From positions 372,001-436,000 of the forward strand of contig NZ_JAINVH010000001.1 of the NCBI RefSeq assembly GCF_020400825.1: a DNA stretch of 64,000 nt, in the 5' to 3' direction. Below, one piece after another: positions 17,405 to 25,979 of the stretch. The notes under the pieces are model-generated. The model saw only the letters and a list, made by a program, of their open reading frames with translations, was not told where the DNA came from and did no database searches. Position numbers and translations under genes: made by a program. Numbering within the stretch: the stretch's first letter is position 1; each line of letters starts with the position of its first letter. The stretch comes from Streptomyces sp. HPF1205. GTDB taxonomy: Bacteria; Actinomycetota; Actinomycetes; Streptomycetales; Streptomycetaceae.

Positions 17405-18250
17405 ATGTCCCCGCACGTCGCCATCGTCACGGACTCCACGGCCTACCTGGGGCAGGACGCGCTCCTGCGCCACGGCATCAGCGTGGTCCCGCTCACCGTG
17501 GTGATCGGCGACGAAGCCTTCGAGGAGGGCACCGAGATCTCCGCGCCCGCCGTGGCCCGGGCCTTGCAGCGACGGCGCCCCGTCACCACTTCCCGGCCCG
17601 CTCCCGCCGAGTTCGCCACCGCCTACCAGGCGGCCGCGGCGTCCGGTGCCGAGGCCATCGTCTCCCTCCATCTGTCCTCCGACTTCTCCGGTACGTACGA
17701 CGCGGCCACCGTCGCCGCCCGCTCCGCGCCAGTCCCGGTGCGCGTTGTCGACACCGGAATGGTCGCCATGGCCCTCGGTTTCACCGTCCTGGCCGCCGCC
17801 GAGACCGCGGAGGCAGGCGGCACCCCCGACGAGATCGTCGCCGCGGCCGAGAAGCGCGCGGCCGACACCTCGGCCTTTTTCTACGTCGACACGCTCGACT
17901 ACCTCCGCCGCGGCGGACGGATCGGCGCGGCGCAGGCCCTGTTCGGCTCCGCTCTCGCGGTGAAGCCGCTGCTCCGGCTCGCCGACGGGCGCATCGAACT
18001 GCTCGAGAAGGTCCGCACCGCCTCCAAGGCCCTCGCCCGCCTCGAAGAGGTCGTCGTCGAACAGTCCGGCACCCGCCGGGTCGCACTCGCCGTGCACCAT
18101 CTCGCCTCCCCCGATCGCGCCGGCACTCTCGCCGACCGCCTGCGCGAGCGTGTGCCAGGTCTGTCCACGCTCGTTGTGAGTGAAGTGGGGGCCGTGATCG
18201 GCGCCCACGCCGGCCCTGGTCTGCTCGGAGTGGTGGTCTCGCCCCACTGA
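17405..18250 (+). CDS. DegV family fatty-acid-binding protein
   Basis: A 281-residue DegV protein, related to FakB, which presents fatty acids to a FakA-type kinase or carries them in the cytoplasm. The N-terminus VAIVTDSTAYL carries the DST motif. TSRPAPAEF (TSQPS-like, with the ligand-contacting Thr/Ser) and VVDTGMVAMALGFTV (VVDS-like) follow, then FFYVDTLDYLRRGGRIG and the C-terminal VVSEVGAVIGAHAGPGLLGV (typical IGxHxGPG). The length is normal. TAACCT ends 7 nt before the ATG, suggesting a leaderless transcript. No fakA-like partner is seen nearby. Confidence 0.92.
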   Translation: MSPHVAIVTDSTAYLGQDALLRHGISVVPLTVVIGDEAFEEGTEISAPAVARALQRRRPVTTSRPAPAEFATAYQAAAASGAEAIVSLHLSSDFSGTYDAATVAARSAPVPVRVVDTGMVAMALGFTVLAAAETAEAGGTPDEIVAAAEKRAADTSAFFYVDTLDYLRRGGRIGAAQALFGSALAVKPLLRLADGRIELLEKVRTASKALARLEEVVVEQSGTRRVALAVHHLASPDRAGTLADRLRERVPGLSTLVVSEVGAVIGAHAGPGLLGVVVSPH

Positions 18251-18307
18251 GCCGGCATGGACAGCGTGCCACCGATCACACAGCGTGACACGCGATCGGC
18301 ATCGAAC

Positions 18308-18323
18308 TCACTCTCGAGAGTGA
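18308..18323. promoter_or_regulatory. 16-bp perfect palindrome upstream of comEA
   Basis: TCACTCTCGAGAGTGA, perfectly self-complementary, 6 bp before the first DnaA box and about 85 bp before the comEA start. Likely a dimeric regulator site. Confidence 0.55.
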
Positions 18324-18328
18324 TCGAG

Positions 18329-18355
18329 TTATCCACAACCGCCGAGTTGTCCACA
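18329..18355 (+). promoter_or_regulatory. Two DnaA boxes (TTATCCACA, TTGTCCACA)
   Basis: TTATCCACA at 18329-18337 is the perfect E. coli-type box and TTGTCCACA at 18347-18355 is the preferred Streptomyces box. They are in the same orientation with 18 bp between starts. They lie in the degV-comEA intergenic region beside the 16-bp palindrome, in DNA that is AT-richer than its surroundings. Confidence 0.7.
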
Positions 18356-18406
18356 GATTTCGATCAAGATCGTTCCGGCCGGTCCGCGCGGGCCATCATC
18401 GAGTCC

Positions 18407-19540
18407 ATGAACACATCGGACTCATCGACCATTCAGGCCTTCGGGGCTCGTCGTGCCGCAACTGCCAGGGCGATCACGACCGTTGTCAGACCGAGTCGTG
18501 CCCGCGCGTCGCGGGAGGCGGCCGTGGCGCACACCCGTGCCCGGGCGGAAGCCGTTTTCGGCCCCCCGCACCCACCGGATCCACGGATGTGGCTTCGCGC
18601 ACCGGCCAAGACAGTCACCGACGGTCATCGCGTCGGCGGCGGGACGACGGGCGCGGCCGTGCCGCAGCATCCCGATCGAGCCCCGACCGGGAGGCGGGGT
18701 GTCCCTCCCCGCGCCCATGCCCCCGCCGGGGGGACGCCTGCCCCCGCCCGCCCGGCCGCCGTCCCCGCGGGGCGGACGGCAGCGGGTCTCGGCGGCAGCG
18801 GCAAGTGGCTGGACATCACTGCCTTACACCCGACACCGCACGCACCGGCCCGGCCGGGACAAGGCCCAGGGCCGTCGCCGCTGCCGGACGCGCCCGCGTC
18901 CAGCGGTACACGTCTGGGACGGCTGCGTGCATGGTTGTACGTGCGCTGCGGCTTGGAGCCGAGGACAGTGCTGGCACTCGCCGTGGTCCTCGTCGTGGCC
19001 ACGGGCCTGGGCTTCCACCACTACTGGACCGGGCGGCCCCGAACCGTGCGTGTGCCGCCGCCCGTGCCCGCCCCCGTCCGGGTCCGTTCCGCGGCGCCGG
19101 CTCTGCCCGCCCAACTCACCGTGGATGTCGCGGGAAAGGTGGCCCGGCCGGGCCTGCGCCACCTTCCCAAGGGTTCCCGAGTCGCCGACGCCTTGGCCGC
19201 AGCGGGCGGGCCACTTCCCGGCGCCAACACCACCACGCTCAACCTCGCGCGCCCCCTCGCGGACGGCGAACAGATCCTCGTCGGTGTCGCCGCACCCGCG
19301 CCCGCCCCGGACGACCCCGCGGCGCTCCCGGACGGGTCCGCTGCCTCCGCGCCGCTCGACCTGAACACGGCCGGCGTCGCCCAACTCGACGCCTTGCCCG
19401 GGGTCGGCCCCGTCCTCGCCCAGCACATCCTCGCCTTCCGCGCCCAGCACGGTCCCTTCACCTCCCTCCAGCAACTCCGCCAAGTGCCAGGCATCGGAGA
19501 TCGTAAGTTCTCCACGCTCAAATCCCTGGTGCACCCATGA
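18407..19540 (+). CDS. comEA: Competence protein ComEA-like (SLBB + helix-hairpin-helix)
   Basis: A membrane-anchored DNA-binding protein of 377 residues. The N-terminal half is a disordered Pro/Ala/Arg-rich cytoplasmic region. A transmembrane helix (VLALAVVLVVATGLGF) then leads to an SLBB-type domain (LTVDVAGKVARPGLRHLPKG... LADGEQILV) and a C-terminal double helix-hairpin-helix (LDLNTAGVAQLDALPGVGPVLAQHILAFR... LRQVPGIGDRKF). In competent bacteria ComEA binds incoming double-stranded DNA on the outer face of the membrane. ATG 18407 is preferred; the frame is open upstream to 18257, through the DnaA boxes. It overlaps comEC by ATGA, so the two are translated together. Confidence 0.9.
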   Translation: MNTSDSSTIQAFGARRAATARAITTVVRPSRARASREAAVAHTRARAEAVFGPPHPPDPRMWLRAPAKTVTDGHRVGGGTTGAAVPQHPDRAPTGRRGVPPRAHAPAGGTPAPARPAAVPAGRTAAGLGGSGKWLDITALHPTPHAPARPGQGPGPSPLPDAPASSGTRLGRLRAWLYVRCGLEPRTVLALAVVLVVATGLGFHHYWTGRPRTVRVPPPVPAPVRVRSAAPALPAQLTVDVAGKVARPGLRHLPKGSRVADALAAAGGPLPGANTTTLNLARPLADGEQILVGVAAPAPAPDDPAALPDGSAASAPLDLNTAGVAQLDALPGVGPVLAQHILAFRAQHGPFTSLQQLRQVPGIGDRKFSTLKSLVHP

Positions 19541-22362
19541 CCGGCCGTCCCTCCCGCCCCCGCCCCGGCCGTCCTCCCGCGGGCCCCCGCCGACGGGCCG
19601 CCACCCCGCCGCGGGCTGCGGCGAACCCTCGCCCCGAGCACCGTCCTGGGACGGAGAGTGGTGCGCCGGCACCCCGTACGGCAGCGCATGCACCCGCTCG
19701 GCCCGGCACATCGGGTTCGCCCGGAGGCCAGGGCACCCAACCCTGGCTGAGGCCCGCGCGGGCGGGCACGCGTCACGGGCGTCCGGGCCAGGACAGCCGG
19801 CACGGTCGGCTAAGCGGGCACGGCCGACACGACGGGCCCGGTCAGGACGGCAACCACTGGCACGGGCCCGGTGAGGGCGGCCGGGGCGGCGGCCCTCACC
19901 TGCCCACCCCGCACGGCCCCGGCCATGACCGGCGGGTCGGCGGCGAGCGGGCGACGGTGCACGCGGCTGCAGCCTCACCCCTCGGGGCGTCGCATCCGCG
20001 TCAGGAAGGGCCGCCCGATTGGCGGTTGGTGGGGCCGGCGCTGGCGGTGTGGGGGGCCGCGGCGATGGCGCCGCGGTTCGGCCCCTTCCGGGCCCTGGCC
20101 GCGGTGGGAGCCGTCGTGGCGCTGGCAGCCGTACTGCTGGGACGCCGCAGGGGTCTCGCGCTTGCGGCCGCCGCGGCCCTGTTGTGCGCGGCGGCGGGCG
20201 CGGCGGCAGCCGTGATGAAGGGGGCCGATCTGCGCAGAGGGCCGTTGCCCGCGATGGCTCAGGCGCGGGCCACCGCGGAGGTGGAAGTGCGTGTGACGGG
20301 CGACCCGTTCGAACTGCGGCCCCGTGTGATGGGCGCGGTGGCGGCGCCGCCGACCGTGGTCGTACCGGCGGTGGCCGAAAAGGTGGGGACCAACCGGATC
20401 CGTACGCCGGTCACGGTGTTCGCCCAGGGCCGGACGGGCGCGTGGCTGGCACTGGTCCCGTCGACCAGAGTCGAGGTGCACGCGCGCCTGGCCCCGCCGC
20501 TCCTGCTGCGGACCCAGGGGTCGCCGAACGTGGTCGCGGCGCCGAGTGCCTACCAGCGGTTCGCCGCGCGCCTGCGGTCGGGACTGCGTCTGGCCGCGGC
20601 GCCTTTGCCCCGCGATGCCCGGGCCCTCCTGCCCGGCCTGGTGGTGGGGGACACGAGCGCCCTGCCAGCGGATCTGAAGGAGGACTTCAAAGCGACCGAC
20701 CTGGCGCATCTGACCGCGGTCTCGGGCGCGAACCTGACCATCGTCCTGGTGCTCCTGATCGGACCGGCGGGCACGGCGACACTGGTCGAACGCCATGGCA
20801 TGGCCGCCGCCCTGGGACTCTCCCTGCGGTGGACCGCTGTTGTGGGCGGGACCGTGACGGCCGCCTTCGTCCTCGTGTGCCGTCCGGGCCCCAGCGTGCT
20901 GAGGGCCGCGGCATGCGGCTTGATCACATTGCTGGCGATCGGTACGGGCCGCCGCCGTTCGCTGCTGCCGGCGCTCGCGGCGGCGGTGATCGCCCTGGTG
21001 CTGTACGACCCGGATCTGGCCCGCTCCTACGGGTTCGCCCTGTCCGTGCTGGCGACCGGTTCCCTGCTGACGCTGGCACCGCGCTGGAGCGCGGCGCTGC
21101 GGGCACGCGGAATGCGGCCGAGGCCCGCTGAGGCGCTGGCGGCGGCCGAGGCCGCCCAAGCGGTGTGCGGCCCTGTGATCGTGCTGCTGTCGGCGCACCT
21201 CAGCCTGGTCGCCGTTCCGTGCAACCTGCTGGCGGAGCCCGCGGTCGGCGCGGCCACGGTCCTCGGGTTCGCGGCGCTGGTCTGTGCCCCTGTGTCGCTG
21301 ATCGCCGCCCGTGCCCTCGGGTGGCTCGCCGCCGGGCCGACGATGTGGATCGCGGCTGTCGCACGGAACGGGGCGGCGCTGCCGGGCGCGGTCATCGGCT
21401 GGCCGGGCGGGTGGCGGGGAGCCGCACTGCTCGCGGTGTTCACGGCCGCCGCGGCGGTCTGCGGCGGGCGGCTTGTTACTTCGCTGCGGCGGCCCTGGCT
21501 GGTGGCGGTGTGCGCGCTGGTCCTGCTGGTCGGGCTGATGCGCCCGGTGCCGTTGCCGAGGCCGGTTGCGGGATGGCCGCCCGCCGGTTGGCGCTTCGCG
21601 ATGTGCGACGTCGGCCAGGGAGACGCCCTCGTCCTGTCCTCCGGCCCGGGGGCGGCGGTGGTGGTCGACACCGGACCCGACCCCGCGCCGGTCGACCGCT
21701 GTTTACGAAAGCTGGGGGTGAGGACGATCCCGTTGCTGATCCTCACCCACTTTCACGCCGACCACGTCGACGGCCTGCCCGGCGTGCTGCGCGGCAGGAG
21801 AGTGGGCGCGATCGAGACGACGGTCCTGGACGACCCGGCCCCGCAGGCCGCTCGCGTGCGGCGGGAGGCGGCAGCGGCCAGGATCCCCGTATTGCGCGCA
21901 GCGGCGGGGGAGCGGCGCCGGTCGGGCCGGCTGGACTGGCAGGTCCTGTGGCCGCCGCCCACCGCCGGTGAACTCCCCGACGACGGCCCGAACGACGCGA
22001 GCGTGGCCCTACTGGTCCGCACGGGCGGTCTGACCCTACTGCTGATGGGCGACCTGGAGCCGCCGGCCCAGGAGGAGGTGCTGTCGCAGGAGCCCGATCT
22101 GCCGCGCGTCGACGTCCTGAAGGTCGCCCACCACGGTTCCGCGTACCAGGACCCGGCGCTGCTGGCCCGGCTCCGTCCGCGGCTCGCGCTGATCAGCGTC
22201 GGTGCCGGCAACCCCTACGGACACCCGTCGGTCCGGACGGTCACCGAACTGCGGGCGCTGGGCGCCGTTGTGCTGCGCACCGACATCGACGGGCCGATCG
22301 CCGTCGCGGGGGACGGCCCGGCCGGGATGCGAACGGTCGTGGCGGGGCGGCACGGCATATAG
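19537..22362 (+). CDS. comEC: ComEC/Rec2 DNA-uptake channel with MBL domain
   Basis: A 941-residue membrane protein. Residues 1-150 are an unusually long Gly/His/Arg/Pro-rich tail. This is followed by two or three helices and the DUF4131-type OB-like segment (TAEVEVRVTGDPFELRPRV), then the competence domain with GLVVGDTSALPADLKEDFKATDLAHLTAVSGANLTIVL. The C-terminal metallo-beta-lactamase domain contains DVGQGDALVL and the metal site HFHADHVDG (about residues 737-745), with KVAHHGSAYQD and GHPS later. ComEC forms the pore for single-stranded DNA, and the MBL domain is thought to degrade the other strand. The start overlaps the comEA stop. No type IV pilus or comFA genes are in the window. Confidence 0.93.
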   Translation: MTGRPSRPRPGRPPAGPRRRAATPPRAAANPRPEHRPGTESGAPAPRTAAHAPARPGTSGSPGGQGTQPWLRPARAGTRHGRPGQDSRHGRLSGHGRHDGPGQDGNHWHGPGEGGRGGGPHLPTPHGPGHDRRVGGERATVHAAAASPLGASHPRQEGPPDWRLVGPALAVWGAAAMAPRFGPFRALAAVGAVVALAAVLLGRRRGLALAAAAALLCAAAGAAAAVMKGADLRRGPLPAMAQARATAEVEVRVTGDPFELRPRVMGAVAAPPTVVVPAVAEKVGTNRIRTPVTVFAQGRTGAWLALVPSTRVEVHARLAPPLLLRTQGSPNVVAAPSAYQRFAARLRSGLRLAAAPLPRDARALLPGLVVGDTSALPADLKEDFKATDLAHLTAVSGANLTIVLVLLIGPAGTATLVERHGMAAALGLSLRWTAVVGGTVTAAFVLVCRPGPSVLRAAACGLITLLAIGTGRRRSLLPALAAAVIALVLYDPDLARSYGFALSVLATGSLLTLAPRWSAALRARGMRPRPAEALAAAEAAQAVCGPVIVLLSAHLSLVAVPCNLLAEPAVGAATVLGFAALVCAPVSLIAARALGWLAAGPTMWIAAVARNGAALPGAVIGWPGGWRGAALLAVFTAAAAVCGGRLVTSLRRPWLVAVCALVLLVGLMRPVPLPRPVAGWPPAGWRFAMCDVGQGDALVLSSGPGAAVVVDTGPDPAPVDRCLRKLGVRTIPLLILTHFHADHVDGLPGVLRGRRVGAIETTVLDDPAPQAARVRREAAAARIPVLRAAAGERRRSGRLDWQVLWPPPTAGELPDDGPNDASVALLVRTGGLTLLLMGDLEPPAQEEVLSQEPDLPRVDVLKVAHHGSAYQDPALLARLRPRLALISVGAGNPYGHPSVRTVTELRALGAVVLRTDIDGPIAVAGDGPAGMRTVVAGRHGI

Positions 22363-22367
22363 AGGGA

Positions 22368-22406
22368 TCTTTAGAAAGGAATGCTTGTAAAGAATTCTTT
22401 AGAAAG
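22368..22406. promoter_or_regulatory. Operator cluster of the ArsR-type regulator
   Basis: TCTTTAGAAAG occurs twice in direct repeat (22368-22378 and 22396-22406), and a perfect 14-bp palindrome TAAAGAATTCTTTA (22388-22401) overlaps the second. The block is strikingly AT-rich for this chromosome and ends 14 nt before the regulator start. It is the likely autoregulatory site and promoter. Confidence 0.7.
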
Positions 22407-22420
22407 CTAGCTTGGGAGAC

Positions 22421-23032
22421 ATGGTGGAGAAGCCGATGCAGGACCAGGTGCACCTGACCGATCCCCGCGCCCTGCGGGCGTACGCTCACCCGACCCGGAT
22501 GACGTTGGTGGGGCTGCTGCGGCGGGAGGGGCCGTGCACGGCGACCCAGGCCGCCCGGTCGATCGGGGAGTCGGTGGCGAGCTGCTCGTACCACCTGCGG
22601 ATCCTGGCGAAGTACGGGCTGGTGGAGGAGGCCGACCCGGGCGGTCCGGGGCGGGACAAGCCGTGGCGGGCCACCGCGGAGTACACGAATTGGCCCAACC
22701 ACTCCGACGACCCCGCGGTCGCCCAAGCGGCCGAGGCGTTGACGGCCGCCGTCCTGGAGAACCACTTCCACCGTGTGACCAGAGCCTTGGAGGTGAGGCA
22801 CGAGCTGCCGCGGGAGTGGCAGGAGGCCGAGGTGTTCAGCGACCACGTGCTGTACCTCACGCCGGAGGAGCTGACCGAGCTGGGCGAGGCCGTCGACGCG
22901 CTGGTGGCCCGGTACCGGGACCGGGGAACGCATCCCGAGCGGCGTCCGGAACGCGCGCGCAGGGTGGCGTTCCTGCGGGTCGGCCACGTTCTGCCGGATC
23001 CCGGCGGTGTGCCCGGCGAGGAGGAGCGATGA
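22421..23032 (+). CDS. ArsR/HTH_20-type transcriptional regulator
   Basis: A 203-residue winged-helix regulator. Residues 9-75 hold the DNA-binding domain: LTDPRALRAYAHPTRMTLVGLLRREGPCTATQAARSIGESVASCSYHLRILAKYGLVEEA, the typical ArsR-like layout with the recognition helix SVASCSYHLRIL. No metal-binding Cys cluster is evident; the C-terminal part is helical with PEELTELGEAVDALVARYRDR, as in the group that partners MFS pumps. ATG 22421 follows GGGAG. The stop overlaps the MFS start (ATGA), so the pair forms an operon under the palindromic operator just upstream. It probably represses its own operon until an inducer binds. Confidence 0.88.
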   Translation: MVEKPMQDQVHLTDPRALRAYAHPTRMTLVGLLRREGPCTATQAARSIGESVASCSYHLRILAKYGLVEEADPGGPGRDKPWRATAEYTNWPNHSDDPAVAQAAEALTAAVLENHFHRVTRALEVRHELPREWQEAEVFSDHVLYLTPEELTELGEAVDALVARYRDRGTHPERRPERARRVAFLRVGHVLPDPGGVPGEEER

Positions 23033-24339
23033 ACGCGGGGGCGGTGGCCCGTGGCGTGGGCACGCGCGTGCCGGAGTTGCTGCGGCAGCGGCAGTTCCGC
23101 CGCTACTGGACCGGTCAGACCGTGTCCGGCTTGGGCGACCAGGTGACTTTCCTGGTGCTTCCGCTCGTCGCGGTTCTCGTACTCCACGCCGACGCCGCGC
23201 AGATGGGGTGGCTGTCGGTGGCCGGGCTGCTGCCCGCGCTCCTGTTCTCGCTGCCGGCGGGCGTCTGGGCGGATCGGCGCGGCCGAAGGCGCCGGATCAT
23301 GATCGCCGCCGACGTCGGCCGGGCCACGCTGATGGCCACGATCCCGGTGGTGTACGCCTGCGGTGGGCTGACGCTGACGCAACTGTACGTAGTGGCTTTC
23401 GCCGTCGGCACCCTTGCCGTCGTGTTCGACGTGTGCGACGCCACGCTGTTCGTGTCGCTGGTCGAGCCCGAGAAGTACGTGGCGGGGCAGTCGCTGACCA
23501 AGGGCAGCAGGGCGTTCTCGTTCATGGCCGGTCCGAGCGCCGGCGGTCTGCTCGTCCAGTTGCTGGCCGCCCCCCTCGCGCTGCTCACCGACGCGGCCTC
23601 GTACCTGGTGTCCGCCTGGCAGCTCGGCCGGATCGCCCCCGTCGAACCGCCCGCGGTCGCCCGGCACAAAGGCCACTTCACGGCGGGGTTGCGGTTCATC
23701 GCCCGTTCCCCGGTGGTGCGCGCGCTGCTGGCGGCCGGCGCCACGGTGAACTTCTTCAACTTCGTCTTCCACACCCTGGTGGTCCTCTACGCGGTGGACC
23801 GGCTCGGTCTGAGCGCCGGGACGCTGGGCCTGGCGGTGGGCGCGGGGGCGGTCGGAGGCGTCGTGGGCGCGGTCGTCACCGGCCGGGTGGTGCGGCGACT
23901 CGGCGTGGGTCCGACCATCGTCCTGGGGTTCCTGGGCTTCCCGACCCCCCTGATCCTGGTGCCCCTCGCAGGCGGGCCGGAGCCCGTGGTGGTGGCGGCG
24001 TTCTTCGGCGCCGAGTTCCTGTCCGGGTTCGGGCTGATGTTCCTGGACATAAGCAGCGGCTCGCTGCAGGCCGCCGTCATACCCGGCACCCTGCGCTCGC
24101 GGGTCAGCGGCGCCTTCCGCACCGTCAACTACGGCATACGCCCCCTCGGCGCGCTGGTCGGCGGCCTGCTCGGCGGCTCAGTCGGATTGCGTCCGACGCT
24201 GTGGCTGGCCACGGTGGGCGGCGTACTGTCCGTCCTGTGGCTCGTACCGTCCCCCATACCGGGGATGCGCGAGCTTCCGGCCGCCGCGGAGGGACCCGGT
24301 CAGGTCGCGGCTGCCGAGCCCGAACCGGAAGCGGCCTGA
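23029..24339 (+). CDS. MFS transporter (enterobactin/macrolide exporter type)
   Basis: A 436-residue 12-helix MFS protein of the MFS_3/EntS-like group. RQFRRYWTGQTVSGLGDQVTFLVLPLVAVLVL starts the first helix, PAGVWADRRGRRRRIMIAADVGRATL is motif A after helix 2, and FMAGPSAGGLLVQLLAAPLALLTDAASYLVSA is typical of helices 5-6 in this group. The C-terminal tail is Glu/Ala-rich. It is translationally coupled to the ArsR-type regulator, with GAGGAG just before the ATG. The likely role is efflux of a toxic compound sensed by that regulator; the substrate is unknown. Confidence 0.9.
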   Translation: MNAGAVARGVGTRVPELLRQRQFRRYWTGQTVSGLGDQVTFLVLPLVAVLVLHADAAQMGWLSVAGLLPALLFSLPAGVWADRRGRRRRIMIAADVGRATLMATIPVVYACGGLTLTQLYVVAFAVGTLAVVFDVCDATLFVSLVEPEKYVAGQSLTKGSRAFSFMAGPSAGGLLVQLLAAPLALLTDAASYLVSAWQLGRIAPVEPPAVARHKGHFTAGLRFIARSPVVRALLAAGATVNFFNFVFHTLVVLYAVDRLGLSAGTLGLAVGAGAVGGVVGAVVTGRVVRRLGVGPTIVLGFLGFPTPLILVPLAGGPEPVVVAAFFGAEFLSGFGLMFLDISSGSLQAAVIPGTLRSRVSGAFRTVNYGIRPLGALVGGLLGGSVGLRPTLWLATVGGVLSVLWLVPSPIPGMRELPAAAEGPGQVAAAEPEPEAA

Positions 24340-24366
24340 ACGCGAAACGGGGCCGGATCGATGGGG

Positions 24367-24606
24367 CTACTCCAGCCAGCCCTCGAAATCGGCCGCCAGA
24401 CCGTCCAGTTCCTCCGGGATCAGTTCCTCCCGCGGGTCGTCGACGACGACGAGCCATTGCGCGTCCTCGGCGTCGTCCTCGCCGGCGAGGGCGTCGCGGA
24501 CCAGGCGCGGTTCGGCGTCGAGGGTGTAGCGGGCGGCGAGCAGGTCCGCGACCTCCTCGGCCGCGTCCCGGTCGGGCAGCACCAGTACGTGGGTCGTGTC
24601 GCTCAC
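24367..24606 (-). CDS. Small acidic protein, 79 aa, unknown
   Basis: A 79-residue acidic cytoplasmic protein with a ferredoxin-like alternation of helix and strand (THVLVLPDRDAAEEVADLLAAR... AQWLVVVDDPREELIPEELDGLAADFEGWLE). GTG 24606 is chosen because GACAAT lies exactly 6 nt upstream, as in the other leaderless genes of this window; an in-frame start at 24663 would add an atypical Arg-rich stretch. It is convergent with the MFS gene and divergent from holA. I recall similar proteins near holA in streptomycetes, without a known function. Confidence 0.7.
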   Translation of the reverse strand: MSDTTHVLVLPDRDAAEEVADLLAARYTLDAEPRLVRDALAGEDDAEDAQWLVVVDDPREELIPEELDGLAADFEGWLE

Positions 24607-24819
24607 CCCGCCATTGTCCCGGTCCCGGCCGCCGCCCGTGCCGGCGAGGCACGTGCGCCGCACGTGTGCGGCCCGCGTCTGCGAAGCACGTGCGGCCGCG
24701 GTCGGCCGGCGCCCGGCCGCTCTGCCCGCGCCCGGCCTGCGGCCTGCCCGCGCGCGGCCTGCCGGCCCGCGGCCCGCCCCGGGCCGCGGTGTCGTACCGC
24801 CGTGGGATGCTGGACCGCG

Positions 24820-25809
24820 ATGGCCAGGAAGACCGCTTCAGACGACGTCCTCGCACCGCTCACCCTCGCGGTCGGGCAGGAGGACCTGCTGCTCGACCGT
24901 GCCGTGCGTGAGGTGGCGGCCGCCGCCCGGGCCGCCGACCCGGACACGGACGTGCGGGACCTCCCACCCGAGGGCCTGCAGCCCGGGACACTGGCGGAGC
25001 TGACCAGCCCGTCGCTGTTCGCCGAGCGCAAGGTCATCGTGGTGCGCGGCGCCCAGGACCTGTCGGCGGACACGGTCAAGGAGCTGAAGGCGTACCTGGC
25101 CGACCCGGCCGAGGAGATCACCATGGTGCTGCTGCATGCCGGCGGCGCCAAGGGCAAGGCGGTGCTGGAGGCCGCGCGGAAGGCGGGGGCACGGGAGGTC
25201 GCCTGCCCGAAGATGACCAAGCCGGGCGACCGGCTGGCGTTCGTGCGGGGGGAGTTCCGTACCCTGGGCCGGTCCGTGACGCCCGAGGCGGCGCAGGCGC
25301 TGGTCGACGCCATCGGCAGCGACCTGCGGGAGCTGGCCAGCGCGTGTGCCCAGTTGGTCGCGGACACCGAGGGGACGGTCGATGTGGCGGTCGTCGCCAG
25401 GTACTACACCGGCCGCGCCGAAGCCACCGGCTTCGAGGTGGCCGACCTGGCCGTGACCGGCCGGGCGGCCGAGGCGCTGGAGCGGTTGCGCTGGGCGCTG
25501 TCGGTCGGCCAGCCGCTGCCCGGCATCACGTTCGCCCTGGCCTCCGGGGTGCGCGCGATAGGCAGGCTCGCGTCGGCCCCGCGCGGCGCGAACGCCGGCC
25601 AGCTGGCCCGCGACCTCGGCATGCCCCCGTGGAAGGTGGACCGGGTGCGGCAGCAGATGCGCGGCTGGACGGCGGACGGCGTCTCCGTCGCGCTGCGGGC
25701 CGTCGCCGAGGCCGACGCCGCGGTCAAGGGCGCGGGAGCGGACCCGGCCTACGCCCTGGAGAAGGCCGTCGTCACCATCGCCCGAGCCGCCCGCCCCGCC
25801 CGAGGCTGA
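24820..25809 (+). CDS. holA: DNA polymerase III subunit delta
   Basis: Clamp-loader delta subunit of 329 residues, which opens the beta clamp in the replisome. The N-terminal domain has LTLAVGQEDLLLDRAVREV and the SPSLFAERKVIVVRGAQDL segment (the FFxxRKLVxVR type seen in delta). The lid contains DRLAFVRGEFRTLGRSVTPEAAQALVDAIGSDLRELASACAQL (the GxDLRxLxxELEKL signature), and the C-terminal collar domain has LARDLGMPPWKVDRVRQQMRGW. It is next to the competence genes, as in Mycobacterium and many Gram-positives (comEC-holA-rpsT). ATG 24820 gives the expected N-terminus. Confidence 0.95.
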   Translation: MARKTASDDVLAPLTLAVGQEDLLLDRAVREVAAAARAADPDTDVRDLPPEGLQPGTLAELTSPSLFAERKVIVVRGAQDLSADTVKELKAYLADPAEEITMVLLHAGGAKGKAVLEAARKAGAREVACPKMTKPGDRLAFVRGEFRTLGRSVTPEAAQALVDAIGSDLRELASACAQLVADTEGTVDVAVVARYYTGRAEATGFEVADLAVTGRAAEALERLRWALSVGQPLPGITFALASGVRAIGRLASAPRGANAGQLARDLGMPPWKVDRVRQQMRGWTADGVSVALRAVAEADAAVKGAGADPAYALEKAVVTIARAARPARG

Positions 25810-25851
25810 GACGCCCGCCGTCCGTCCGGCCCGAGGCTGAGACGCCCGCCG
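25798..25851 (+). repeat. 23-bp direct repeat spanning the holA stop codon
   Basis: A 23-bp sequence containing CCCGAGGCTGAGACGCCCGC occurs at 25798-25820 (with the holA TGA) and again at 25829-25851, so the end of the gene has been duplicated in tandem. Confidence 0.8.
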
Positions 25852-25979
25852 CCCGCCGTCCTCGGCCCTCCCGTCCCCGGCCCCGGCCCCCGTCTCCGCC
25901 CGGACCGTGCCCGCCGGCCGCGGCCGCGGGCACGCCCTCGTCTCCGGCGGACACGGGGACGCGCGCCCCCGGCCCCGTA

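Noticed and set aside
10961-18247. A 2428-residue open frame on the minus strand
   Set aside because: It runs antisense through the S53 protease, leuS and degV, has no domain I recognise, and arises from GC-rich third positions of the real genes.
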